A stretch of 64,000 bases of DNA from Streptomyces chrestomyceticus JCM 4735 (lineage in GTDB: Bacteria > Actinomycetota > Actinomycetes > Streptomycetales > Streptomycetaceae): contig NZ_BHZC01000001.1 of the NCBI RefSeq assembly GCF_003865135.1, positions 5,146,001 through 5,210,000 on the forward strand. The letters are read 5' to 3'. Positions within the stretch are counted from its first letter, which is position 1. Each line of letters opens with the position of its first letter. The translations under genes were made by a program, and so were the position numbers. Below the pieces are notes generated by a model that was not told the origin of the DNA, did not search any database, and worked only from the letters and a program-made list of their open reading frames with translations. This document shows positions 18,661-26,318 of this stretch, piece by piece.

Positions 18661-19899
18661 GTGACGGAGACACAGACGCGGACGCGGGGGAATCCACCGG
18701 GTACGGCGGTTACGGCCACGTCGGTTTCGGGCGGGGTGGGGCAGGCCGGGCGCTTGCCGTTGCTGGACGTGCTGCGCGGGGTGGCGATCCTCGGGACGCT
18801 GATGACCAACGTCTGGATCTTCGCGGCGCCGGGCGCGGAGTGGGGCGTGCTGAACGGGAACGTCACCTCGGCGTCGTTCGGCGGGTCATGGGCAGGGACC
18901 GTGGAAGGCGTCTTCCGGTTTCTCGCGGACGGCAAGTTCCTCTCGATGCTGACGATCCTCTTCGGCGTCGGCCTGGCCATCCAGTTCGGCTCCGCCGCGA
19001 AGCGCGGCCGCCCGTGGCCCGGCCGGTACAAGGGGCGCGCCCTGTTCCTCTTCGTCGAGGGCACCGTGCACTTCGTGCTCGTCTTCGCGTGGGACGTACT
19101 GATGGGGTACGCGGTCGTGGCCCTCCTGGTGGCCTGGCAACTGACGCGAACGGCGCGCACGCAGCGGGTGCTGATGTGGGTGGCGGGCGGGGTGCACGGG
19201 CTGATGCTGGGGTTGCTGACGCTGGCCGCCGTGGCCGGACGCGGAAGCAACGCGGACGCCGGGAGCGCGCCAATCAGTGGCATCAACCCGCGAGTTGTCG
19301 ACCTGTACGCGAACGGAAGTTACCTGGACCAGATCGCCTTCCGTCTCCAGAACGCGATCGCGCTGCGCTTGGAACCCGTCATCTCCTTCGCCCTGCTCGT
19401 CCTCCTCTTCCACCTCGGTGTACGGCTGTACCGGGCGGGCGCCTTCCGTCCGGACGCGCACGGGCGGCGCATCCGGCGCCGTATGTGCGGCTGGGGCCTG
19501 GGCCTCGGCATCCCGCTCAACGTGGCCGCGGTGGCGGCCGGCCCCGGCCTGGCCATGGTGGCCCGGTACGGCGCCGCCCCCGTCGTCGCCGTCGGTTACA
19601 TCGGCCTCATCGGCCTGATCGTCGACCGCGTCCGCCGGCCGGGCCCGCTGACCGCCGGACTCACCGCGGTCGGCCGTACGGCGCTGTCCTGCTACGTCCT
19701 CCAGAACGTGCTGTGCGTCCTGGCCTGTTACGGCCTCGGCCTCGGCCTGGCCGCACGGTGGGCGGACCACGGTCCATGGTGGGTGCTGGGCCTGTGGGCG
19801 ACGGTGTGCGCCGTACTGGTCAGCGGGGCAGGGCTCTGGTTGCGCCGTTTCGAGCACGGGCCGCTGGAGTCCGTCCAGAAGCGGCTGCTCCGGTCCTGA
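18661..19899 (+). CDS. DUF418 (YeiB-like) integral membrane protein
   Basis: This 412-residue protein has about ten hydrophobic segments. The DUF418 signatures are the N-terminal PLLDVLRGVAILGTLMTNVW and FLSMLTILFGVGLAIQF, and a C-terminal GRTALSCYVLQNVLC. The family is related to membrane acyltransferases, but no reaction is established. The GTG at 18661 follows GGGGGAGGG. Its 3' end overlaps the end of the convergent regulator gene by 80 bp. Confidence 0.9.
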   Translation: MTETQTRTRGNPPGTAVTATSVSGGVGQAGRLPLLDVLRGVAILGTLMTNVWIFAAPGAEWGVLNGNVTSASFGGSWAGTVEGVFRFLADGKFLSMLTILFGVGLAIQFGSAAKRGRPWPGRYKGRALFLFVEGTVHFVLVFAWDVLMGYAVVALLVAWQLTRTARTQRVLMWVAGGVHGLMLGLLTLAAVAGRGSNADAGSAPISGINPRVVDLYANGSYLDQIAFRLQNAIALRLEPVISFALLVLLFHLGVRLYRAGAFRPDAHGRRIRRRMCGWGLGLGIPLNVAAVAAGPGLAMVARYGAAPVVAVGYIGLIGLIVDRVRRPGPLTAGLTAVGRTALSCYVLQNVLCVLACYGLGLGLAARWADHGPWWVLGLWATVCAVLVSGAGLWLRRFEHGPLESVQKRLLRS

Positions 19900-21004
19900 G
19901 ACGGGTGGGCGCCTGGACATTGCGCAGTGCGGACGGCCGGGGCGCCGCCGCCGTCCAGGTGTCGGCCGTACGGCAACGGGGGCAGCGGACCAAGGACGTG
20001 GATGGGGCCGGGGCCGAAGCCTCGGGCGGGGGCGCGAAGGGGCGCCCGCAGAGCTGGCACTCCTGGACGGTGCCGCGCACGCTCCTCGGCTCCTCGGCGG
20101 GCCGGAGGGGCAGGGGCGGCGGCAGCCACTCGGTCAGCCGGTGCTCCAGTAACGAGGCCGCCCGGAAGATGACGCCGTCGGGGAGGTCCGAGACGAGCGT
20201 ACGGGCGACGTGCGCCGCCGGTACGCCACGGTCGAGCCAGGCCGAGACGGCCGGGACCAGGCGGTGCACATCCCGTACGGAGAGCGTCAGCCGCGCGTCG
20301 GCGAGCCGCAGGCCGCTGAGGAGGTCGGCGGCCGGGGAGGGGACGAGGTCCGGGGGTGCGGAACGTACGCGTACTCGCGGTGTCCGAGCCCTCTCGGTCA
20401 CGACCGGCACCTCGAACGCCTCGGGCGCCACGGGGGCCCCAGACCTCTCAGACACCTCGGGAGCAGCGGCTGCCTCCGCTGGCCCTGATGCCTCTGCCGC
20501 CGCTGTCTGCGCGGGCTCGGGGGTGCCCACAGGCTGTGGGCGGGGCGTCGGCGCGGGCGCGAGTGGGGGCGGCGACGGCGGGGGCGGTGGTGGTGACGGC
20601 GGACGCTGCCGCCGCGGCGGAGGCGGCGGCGTGGTCGGCAGCCGCCGGTCATCCGGGTGCTCGTAGTACGTGGTTCGGGTGACGATGCGCTGGCCCTCGA
20701 TGCGCAGCCGCTCCCGGACCAGATAGCCCGCGGCCTCCAGCTCCCGGAGGGCTTGCGCGATCTTGTACTCCGACTCCCCGTACTTGTCGGCGAGCGCCCG
20801 GATGCTGACGGGGGCGCCGTCGGCGACGGCCTGGATGCGTACGGCGTAGCCCACGGCGCTTGAGGAGATCGAGGTGTTGAGCGCCAAGTGGTTGCCGACC
20901 ACCGTGAAGCGGGTCGTGTGGTTGTGCCGCACGTGGATCACGCCGGAGAACGGCGGAATCACTGTGGCGGTGTGGACGAGCGCGTTAGACTCAAGTCGAG
21001 TCAT
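19820..21004 (-). CDS. winged-helix transcriptional regulator with Pro-rich linker and one TTA codon
   Basis: This 394-residue protein belongs to a Streptomyces family that begins MTRxESNALVHTATVIPPFSG. An N-terminal winged helix spans about residues 40-110 (VSIRALADKYGESEYKIAQALRELEAAGYLVRER). A long Pro/Ala-rich linker follows, and near the C-terminus a CxxC...CxxC pair (CQLC, CPRC) suggests a small zinc ribbon. The ATG at 21004 is chosen from the family start; upstream in-frame sequence is not family-like. Leu285 is encoded by TTA (20152-20150), the only in-frame TTA I found in this window, which implies dependence on bldA tRNA. Target genes are unknown. Confidence 0.82.
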   Translation of the reverse strand: MTRLESNALVHTATVIPPFSGVIHVRHNHTTRFTVVGNHLALNTSISSSAVGYAVRIQAVADGAPVSIRALADKYGESEYKIAQALRELEAAGYLVRERLRIEGQRIVTRTTYYEHPDDRRLPTTPPPPPRRQRPPSPPPPPPSPPPLAPAPTPRPQPVGTPEPAQTAAAEASGPAEAAAAPEVSERSGAPVAPEAFEVPVVTERARTPRVRVRSAPPDLVPSPAADLLSGLRLADARLTLSVRDVHRLVPAVSAWLDRGVPAAHVARTLVSDLPDGVIFRAASLLEHRLTEWLPPPLPLRPAEEPRSVRGTVQECQLCGRPFAPPPEASAPAPSTSLVRCPRCRTADTWTAAAPRPSALRNVQAPTRLRTGAAASGRTPAARARNGATRALPR

Positions 21005-21062
21005 GGGGAAGGTTCCGACTTCCTCTTGTGGATCATGGGGAACTCTCTTTTCCTCTTGATCA

Positions 21063-21108
21063 GGCCCTCGGCACATGGGATGGCAGTCCCGCCGGGGGCC
21101 GTTTTTTT
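21063..21108 (+). terminator. strong intrinsic terminator on the + strand with no gene upstream
   Basis: GGCCCTCGGC (21063-21072) pairs with GCCGGGGGCC (21091-21100) with a single wobble, and the loop contains a second stem, GGGA/TCCC. A run of seven T follows (21102-21108). It is the best-formed intrinsic terminator in the window, yet the nearest + strand gene ends 1.2 kb earlier and the adjacent regulator lies on the other strand. Confidence 0.75.
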
Positions 21109-21156
21109 GGGTTTGTGGCGCGAACGTACATCCTCCGGGCCCCCGTAAGCGAGCGC

Positions 21157-21174
21157 GTCACCTGATCAGGTGAC
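21157..21174. promoter_or_regulatory. 18-bp perfect palindrome, probable operator
   Basis: GTCACCTGATCAGGTGAC is an exact 18-bp palindrome in the 362-bp gap between the regulator and the RelA/SpoT-like gene, about 150 bp upstream of the regulator start. Part of it (TGATCAGG) recurs near 21058. It is a likely protein-binding site, possibly for autoregulation. Confidence 0.6.
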
Positions 21175-21256
21175 AAACGGAAAAAGGGGACAGGGAGGGG
21201 AGGTTGGTTCAGTTCTTCCCCGGTTCTTTTCAAGACCTCGGGGCGCGCCGCGTCCT

Positions 21257-21294
21257 GGCTCACCGGGTCGTGGAAACCCGCGACCCGGTGAGCC
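21257..21294. terminator. terminator downstream of the RelA/SpoT-like gene
   Basis: GGCTCACCGGGTCG (21257-21270) and CGACCCGGTGAGCC (21281-21294) form a perfect 14-bp stem with a 10-nt loop, 73 bp past the stop codon of the leftward gene. Confidence 0.75.
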
Positions 21295-21366
21295 CGCCAC
21301 CAGTGCGGCCAACTCCCCGGGCGATGGAGGCCGGGGGACCGGACCGCGAGCGAATGAGGGCAGCGG

Positions 21367-22695
21367 TTATGGCTTCAGGGGTTCGTGCCCCATGAAGGTG
21401 TTGCGGGCCATTACCGGTACGGACCGTACGTATTGGCGGCCGTTCACGACCCTGCGTTCTGCGGAGCGGCGGCGGGGGCCGTTGAGGAGTTGGGAGCCGG
21501 CGGGGCAGGGGACTGTGGCGTAGATGCGGTTCATCTCGCCCTGGATCTGGGCACGGCGCTGGGAGGTGGTTCGGGAGCGGTGGGACTCTTCGTACAGGGG
21601 GCGGATCCGGCGCTGGGCGGCGCGGCTTTTCGGGGTGTGGAACTGGAGTTCGTACGGGTGGCCTGAATTGTTGGCGCGCCAGGCGGAGTTGATGGCCTTG
21701 TAGCCGCGGGGGCGGGCCCAGGTGTTGGACCAGCGGAGGTTCGCGTTCTTCCACCCGGCCAGCAGCTTGGTGGTGTCCTGGACGCCCTTGACGTAGGAGC
21801 GGTCCGGCCACTGGAGGATGTAGCGGACGGAATTGTTGATTCTGGCGAGGGCGTCTTCCGCGGTCATGGTGGGATCGCCCTGCATGGTGCGGGCCACCGC
21901 GCGCTTGACCGATTCGGGTTTTCTCAGCCGTTCGTCGAAGCTGACCACGGTGGCGTTGGTCCGGCGGGCGATGCTGCGGACCTGGGGGCTGATGGTCCGT
22001 TCGGCCTTTCTGGCACGGGCCAGGAAGACATTGACCTTACGCAGGTCGGCGGCGTCGATGTAGAGCCCCTCGGAACGCCAGCCGTGGTCCTGCTTCAATT
22101 GCTTCCGCTGGGCCGGGGGCTTCTTGGCCGGGGGCCGCTTGGCCGGTGGGCGCTTCCTCGGGGGCCGCTGGGTGGTCGGCTTCTGCGCGGAAGGCTTCTT
22201 CGCGGCGGGCTGTTCCCTGGCCGGCTTCTTCGCTGCGGGCTTCCGGGGGGTGGTCTGGCAGGAGTCGGCGGGCTTCGGCTTGGGCCTCGGCGGGCGGCAG
22301 GCCGCCGTCGGCGCCTGGGGGGACTGCTTCCGTGCGGCCTGTTTCTCGGCCGCCTGCTTCCGCGCTGCCTGCTTCTTCGCGGCTTGCTTCCGTGCCGCCT
22401 GCTTGTCCGCCGCCTGTTTCCGTGCGGCCTGTTTCCGCGCGGCGGCCTGCTTGTCACTGGCCTGCTTCTTGGCAGCGGTTTTTTTGGGAGCCTGCTTCTT
22501 GGCCGCTTGCTTCTTCGCGGGCTGCTTCTTCGCGGGTGGCACGGGACAGGTATTGGCGGGCGTCTGTCGGGGCTCGGCCGGCGGGCAGTCCGGCTCGGCG
22601 GCGGCGGCCGGTCCCAGGCTGAGAGTGGAGGCAAGTGCGGCGGCCGTCACCGTCCAGGCGACGGCCCGAAAAGTATGGGCACGGTGGATTCTCAT
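21367..22695 (-). CDS. secreted Lys/Ala-rich protein with C-terminal RelA/SpoT-like nucleotidyltransferase (putative toxin) domain
   Basis: This 442-residue protein has a signal peptide (residues 1-33, ending PAAAA). Residues about 54-200 are Lys/Ala/Pro/Gln-rich, including KQAAx repeats at 82-123. Residues about 245-375 form a compact domain: RKPESVKR (258-265), NNSVRYIL (287-294), YVKGV (301-305), GYKAIN (331-336), YELQFHT (348-354) and LYEESHR (367-373). The order parallels RelA/SpoT synthetases, whose GYRSIH and EIQIRT motifs correspond to GYKAIN and ELQFHT, with Glu349 as the expected catalytic residue. Similar domains occur in phage and polymorphic toxins, as I recall. The ATG at 22695 has AGAGGAAG upstream. 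No adjacent immunity gene is evident. The export signal is firm; the enzymatic role is inference. Confidence 0.65.
   Translation of the reverse strand: MRIHRAHTFRAVAWTVTAAALASTLSLGPAAAAEPDCPPAEPRQTPANTCPVPPAKKQPAKKQAAKKQAPKKTAAKKQASDKQAAARKQAARKQAADKQAARKQAAKKQAARKQAAEKQAARKQSPQAPTAACRPPRPKPKPADSCQTTPRKPAAKKPAREQPAAKKPSAQKPTTQRPPRKRPPAKRPPAKKPPAQRKQLKQDHGWRSEGLYIDAADLRKVNVFLARARKAERTISPQVRSIARRTNATVVSFDERLRKPESVKRAVARTMQGDPTMTAEDALARINNSVRYILQWPDRSYVKGVQDTTKLLAGWKNANLRWSNTWARPRGYKAINSAWRANNSGHPYELQFHTPKSRAAQRRIRPLYEESHRSRTTSQRRAQIQGEMNRIYATVPCPAGSQLLNGPRRRSAERRVVNGRQYVRSVPVMARNTFMGHEPLKP
22322..22441 (-). repeat. eight 15-bp tandem repeats encoding KQAAx
   Basis: Units such as GCCTGCTTCCGCGCT and GCCTGTTTCCGTGCG repeat in exact 15-bp register on the + strand within the gene for the secreted Lys/Ala-rich protein. 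Translated on the minus strand they give KQAAR, KQAAD, KQAAK and KQAAE. The number of units is likely to vary between strains. Confidence 0.85.
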
Positions 22696-22916
22696 CTAAG
22701 TAAGTGCTTCCTCTCGTCAGCCGCTGTCCGATGCCACGGAAATGAGGTGCGGGCATTACGGAGCGGAAGGGATGAGTACGGCGAGAGGTACAACTGAGAC
22801 AGAGTCGTTACGGTAGTTGTGCCGAACGGGCGTCTCTTCATCGAATGGACGATGGCGACTGATCCGATGATCGGCCATCAAATGGGGCGCGGCGTCACTT
22901 TGCTCGCGCAACGCAC

Positions 22917-22955
22917 GAGGGCCGCCGTTCCCGAGCGGTGGGAACGGCGGCCCTC
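22917..22955. terminator. terminator downstream of the NlpC/P60 gene
   Basis: GAGGGCCGCCGTTCCC (22917-22932) and GGGAACGGCGGCCCTC (22940-22955) are a perfect 16-bp inverted repeat with a 7-nt loop, 20 bp past the hydrolase stop codon. Confidence 0.85.
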
Positions 22956-22974
22956 GGCCGTGCGTGGGGGTGTC

Positions 22975-23802
22975 CTACAGGACGCGGACCGCGCCGGTCG
23001 GCTGGCTGTAGCTCAGCGGCCGCTCGACGATGCCGGTGCTGGAGTTCTGGGCACCGATGAAGTTGCCGTTACCGACGTAGACGCCGACGTGGTACGCACT
23101 GCCCGCGCTGCCCCAGTACAGGATGTCGCCGACCTGGAGGTTGTCCAGGCCCACCTGGGTGCCGGCGGTGGACTGCGGCTGCGAGGTGCGCGGCAGGTCG
23201 ATGCCGATGGTGCGGTAGGCGGCCTGCACCAGGCTGGAGCAGTCGTACGCGGACGGGCCGGAGGCGCCGAGCACGTAGGACTTGCCGAGCTGGGCGCGGA
23301 GGAAGCCGACCAGGGAGCTGGTGCTGCCGGTCGCGCCGGTGACGGGGGCGTCGTCGGACGTGGCGGCCAGGGAGCGCAGCGAGGTGCGCTCGGAGGAGCG
23401 GGAGGCGCGCTGCTGCTGCTGTTCGGCCTTCTTCTTCTCCTCGGCCTTGCGGGCCTCTTCGGCCTTCTTCTCGGCCGCGGCCTTCTTGTCGGCCTCTTCC
23501 TTCGCCTTGGTGGCGGCCTCGGTGGCCTCGGCGGCGGCGGTGTCCTGCGCGGCCTGGCGCTCGTAGTCCAGCGCCATCTGCTGGGCGGTGTCCGCGCTCT
23601 TGGCCAGGCTGGTGGCCAGTGCCGACGTGATGGTCGGCATCTCCTGGGTCTCGGAGACGGGCTTCTCCGCGGCACCGGCCGGCATGCTCGCGCCGGTCAC
23701 CGCCAGGGTGATGATGCCACCGGTGACCCCTGCGCGCAGTGCCCGCGAGGACGCGGAACGGCGGGGCTTCCGGTGGCTGGGTATGACTGCGTTCGGGGAC
23801 AT
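22975..23802 (-). CDS. secreted NlpC/P60 family peptidoglycan endopeptidase
   Basis: This 275-residue cell-wall hydrolase has a basic N-terminus and signal peptide (to about residue 45, MPAGAA), an Ala/Glu/Lys-rich coiled coil (about 65-130) and a C-terminal NlpC/P60 domain (about 160-275). Catalytic residues are Cys188 in YDCSSL and His238 in YHVGVY; the third polar residue is probably in the NFIGAQN segment. These enzymes cut stem-peptide bonds during growth and spore development. The ATG at 23802 was chosen because homologs start MSPN/MAPN-like; upstream in-frame sequence is not conserved in character. The 5' leader shows no c-di-AMP riboswitch that I could identify. Confidence 0.92.
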   Translation of the reverse strand: MSPNAVIPSHRKPRRSASSRALRAGVTGGIITLAVTGASMPAGAAEKPVSETQEMPTITSALATSLAKSADTAQQMALDYERQAAQDTAAAEATEAATKAKEEADKKAAAEKKAEEARKAEEKKKAEQQQQRASRSSERTSLRSLAATSDDAPVTGATGSTSSLVGFLRAQLGKSYVLGASGPSAYDCSSLVQAAYRTIGIDLPRTSQPQSTAGTQVGLDNLQVGDILYWGSAGSAYHVGVYVGNGNFIGAQNSSTGIVERPLSYSQPTGAVRVL

Positions 23803-24561
23803 GGCACCACGGCTATCAGGAGCCACAGGTTGCTGCCAACAAAGGTGGCGTGCGCCACACTTGACGCGTACGCGATGAATAAAAGGGACTTTTCGCCGGT
23901 CGGCGAGCGGGCGGCGGCCTGTCCGGATTTCGTGATCATGTTCCTGTGCATGGCGTTTACGGGCCGATGCGCGCTCCGGGGCCACTTATCACCTACTGAT
24001 CCGCCACGCCAAGGCTTCCCGAGGGTCAAGCGTTCAAGACAGCAAGCCGCGTGGGGTAGCTCACTCGTGAGTGCCCGTTATGTTCCCGTGATGCGGGTGT
24101 GGCGGGAGCGCTCGTGAACGCGAGCACGTACCGATGATCACGGGACGGTCACGACGGTCTCGGGACGGTCACGGTGGAGGGTGCCCCGCCCTCCGCCCCG
24201 GTGGCCCGCCGCGCGCTAGCAGTTGGCTGCGTCCAGCGCCAATTTGCTTGAATCCCCCACCTCTTGATAGTGGCAACCCCACGCTGACCAGCGGCAACGC
24301 CGGAAAAAGTCACCACCGGTGATCATCCGCGCGCTTGCCGTACGAAGATCGACGCTCATCGGACGAGATGACCGGGCGTCAGGTGGTGGAGATCACAAAG
24401 GTGTTGTCGCACCCCGTGTCGCAGATCACAGACCACCGGGCATAAGATGCAGGCGGCTCGGGCTTGTGAACTGCCTCACATAGGCGCGATCTTCGTGGGG
24501 CCGGTGAGCAGGGCCGGGCGGACCGCCATCCAGTCATCGTCGACTGAAGGGAGCGGGGACG
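23803..24561. other. 759-bp intergenic region between divergent nlpC and nuoA
   Basis: No convincing gene is present. It holds a 13-bp direct repeat, CGGGACGGTCACG, at 24141-24153 and 24161-24173. It also contains a small hairpin, TCACC/GGTGA, near 24310, two GATCACA copies near 24391 and 24424, and the nuo promoter with a Rex-type operator. GC is lower here than in the flanking genes. The nlpC promoter was not located with confidence. Confidence 0.6.
24443..24480 (+). promoter_or_regulatory. nuo promoter with Rex operator (ROP) site
   Basis: TGTGAACTGCCTCACA (24465-24480) matches 12 of 16 bases of the Rex operator form TGTGAAC-N3-TTCACA-like dyad, with both arms intact. A TAAGAT -10-like box lies at 24443-24448, so Rex would sit at or just past the transcription start. 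Rex is the NAD+/NADH-sensing repressor known to control respiratory genes in Streptomyces. The site lies 82 bp before nuoA. Confidence 0.7.
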
Positions 24562-24921
24562 GTGAACGCTTACGCGCCCATCCTCGTACTGGGAGCCCTC
24601 GGGGCAGGCTTTGCGATCTTCTCTGTCGTGATGGCCACGCTCGTCGGACCCAAGCGCTACAACCGGGCGAAGCTAGAGGCGTACGAATGCGGAATCGAGC
24701 CGACGCCACAGCCGGCCGGCGGCGGTCGATTTCCGATCAAGTACTACCTCACGGCGATGCTCTTCATCATTTTCGACATCGAGATCGTCTTCCTCTACCC
24801 CTGGGCCGTCACCTTCGACGCGCTCGGGCTTTTCGGGCTCGTGGAGATGCTCCTCTTCGCGCTCACCGTCTTCGTCGCCTACGCCTACGTATGGCGTCGT
24901 GGCGGCCTGGAATGGGACTAG
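24562..24921 (+). CDS. nuoA: NADH-quinone oxidoreductase subunit A
   Basis: This 119-residue membrane subunit has three transmembrane helices (about residues 8-28, 62-85 and 90-112). The conserved YECGIEP loop and FDIEIVFLYPW signature sit at the junction with the peripheral arm. The GTG at 24562 has AAGGGAG upstream. It is the first gene of the 14-gene nuo operon. Confidence 0.97.
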   Translation: MNAYAPILVLGALGAGFAIFSVVMATLVGPKRYNRAKLEAYECGIEPTPQPAGGGRFPIKYYLTAMLFIIFDIEIVFLYPWAVTFDALGLFGLVEMLLFALTVFVAYAYVWRRGGLEWD

Positions 24922-24930
24922 GGGCCACCA

Positions 24931-25485
24931 ATGGGACTTGAAGAGAAGCTGCCGAGCGGCTTTCTGCTTTCCACCGTCGAACAGGCCGCGGGCTGGGTGC
25001 GCAAGTCATCGGTCTTCCCCGCCACCTTCGGCCTCGCCTGCTGCGCCATCGAGATGATGACGACCGGCGCCGGGCGCTACGACCTCGCCCGCTTCGGCAT
25101 GGAGGTCTTCCGCGGGTCGCCGCGCCAGGCCGATCTGATGATCGTGGCGGGCCGGGTGAGCCAGAAGATGGCGCCCGTGCTGCGGCAGGTGTACGACCAG
25201 ATGCCGAACCCGAAATGGGTCATCTCGATGGGCGTCTGCGCCTCGTCGGGCGGGATGTTCAACAACTACGCGATCGTCCAGGGCGTCGACCACATCGTCC
25301 CGGTGGACATCTATCTGCCCGGCTGCCCGCCGCGTCCGGAAATGCTGATGGACGCCATTCTCAAGCTGCACCAGAAGATCCAGGGCACCAAGCTCGGGGT
25401 CAACCAGCAGCAGGCGGCCCGCGAGGCGGAGGAAGCGGCGCTCAAGGCGCTCCCGACGATCGAGATGAAGGGGCTGCTGCGGTGA
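24931..25485 (+). CDS. nuoB: NADH-quinone oxidoreductase subunit B (N2 cluster)
   Basis: This 184-residue subunit carries the terminal [4Fe-4S] cluster N2, which hands electrons to quinone. The ligands are Cys37 and Cys38 (ACCAIEMM), Cys103 (GVCASSGG) and Cys132 (PGCPPRP). The ATG at 24931 lies 9 bp after nuoA. The stop overlaps the nuoC start (GTGA). Confidence 0.97.
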   Translation: MGLEEKLPSGFLLSTVEQAAGWVRKSSVFPATFGLACCAIEMMTTGAGRYDLARFGMEVFRGSPRQADLMIVAGRVSQKMAPVLRQVYDQMPNPKWVISMGVCASSGGMFNNYAIVQGVDHIVPVDIYLPGCPPRPEMLMDAILKLHQKIQGTKLGVNQQQAAREAEEAALKALPTIEMKGLLR

Positions 25486-26318
25486 GCGACGGCACCAAGG
25501 GGACCGGCGGCACCAACGGGACCCCCGGGAACGGTGACACCAACGGCACTGGCGGTGTCAACGGGAACGGCGGGACCGGAGCGGCCAAGGGGCCCGACGG
25601 AGTCAACCCCGACCAGGACCTGAACGCGCAGAACCTCCCCGGCCAGCGCGGCGACCACGGCGAGGTCATCGGCACCCGCCGCGGCATGTTCGGCGCGAGC
25701 GGCGGCGGCGACACCTCCGGGTACGGCGGCCTCGTCCGGTCCGTACGGATGCCGGGCGCCACGCGGCGGCCGTACGGCGGCTGGTTCGACGAGGTGGCGG
25801 ACGAGCTCGAAGGCGCGCTGGACGAACAGGGGCTGATCCCCGAGAACGTCATCGAGAAGACCGTCGTCGACCGCGGCGAGCTGACCTTCCACATCGAGCG
25901 GGAGTATCTGCCGGCCGTCGCCAAGACCCTCCGCGACGACCCCGCGCTCCGCTTCGAGCTGTGCACCGGCGTCAGCGGGGTGCACTTCCCCGAGGACAAG
26001 GGCCGCGAGCTGCACGCCGTCTACCACCTGCGCTCGATCACCCACAACCGGCTGATCCGGCTGGAGGTGTCCGCGCCGGACGCCGACCCGCACGTGCCGT
26101 CCCTCGTGGGCGTCTACCCGACCAACGACTGGCACGAGCGCGAGGCGTACGACTTCTTCGGACTGATCTTCGACGGCCACCCGGCGCTCACCCGGATCAT
26201 GATGCCGGACGACTGGCAGGGCTTCCCGCAGCGCAAGGACTACCCGCTCGGCGGCATCCCCGTCGAGTACAAGGGCGCCCAGATCCCGGCTCCCGACCAG
26301 CGGAGGTCGTACACCTGA
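25482..26318 (+). CDS. nuoC: NADH-quinone oxidoreductase subunit C with low-complexity N-terminus
   Basis: This 278-residue hydrophilic subunit of the connecting module has a 30-kDa subunit domain at about residues 100-250, with [25 protein letters not shown] and the end motif RKDYPLGG. The first about 50 residues are Gly/Asn/Thr/Lys-rich and repetitive ([18 protein letters not shown]), longer than in usual NuoC. The GTG at 25482 overlaps the nuoB stop by 4 bp, and its own stop overlaps nuoD (TGATG). Confidence 0.96.
   Translation: MSDGTKGTGGTNGTPGNGDTNGTGGVNGNGGTGAAKGPDGVNPDQDLNAQNLPGQRGDHGEVIGTRRGMFGASGGGDTSGYGGLVRSVRMPGATRRPYGGWFDEVADELEGALDEQGLIPENVIEKTVVDRGELTFHIEREYLPAVAKTLRDDPALRFELCTGVSGVHFPEDKGRELHAVYHLRSITHNRLIRLEVSAPDADPHVPSLVGVYPTNDWHEREAYDFFGLIFDGHPALTRIMMPDDWQGFPQRKDYPLGGIPVEYKGAQIPAPDQRRSYT

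Noticed and set aside
23803..24130. c-di-AMP (ydaO) riboswitch before the NlpC/P60 gene
   Set aside because: Such riboswitches precede some Streptomyces cell-wall hydrolases, but I could not find the conserved ydaO core sequences on the minus strand here.
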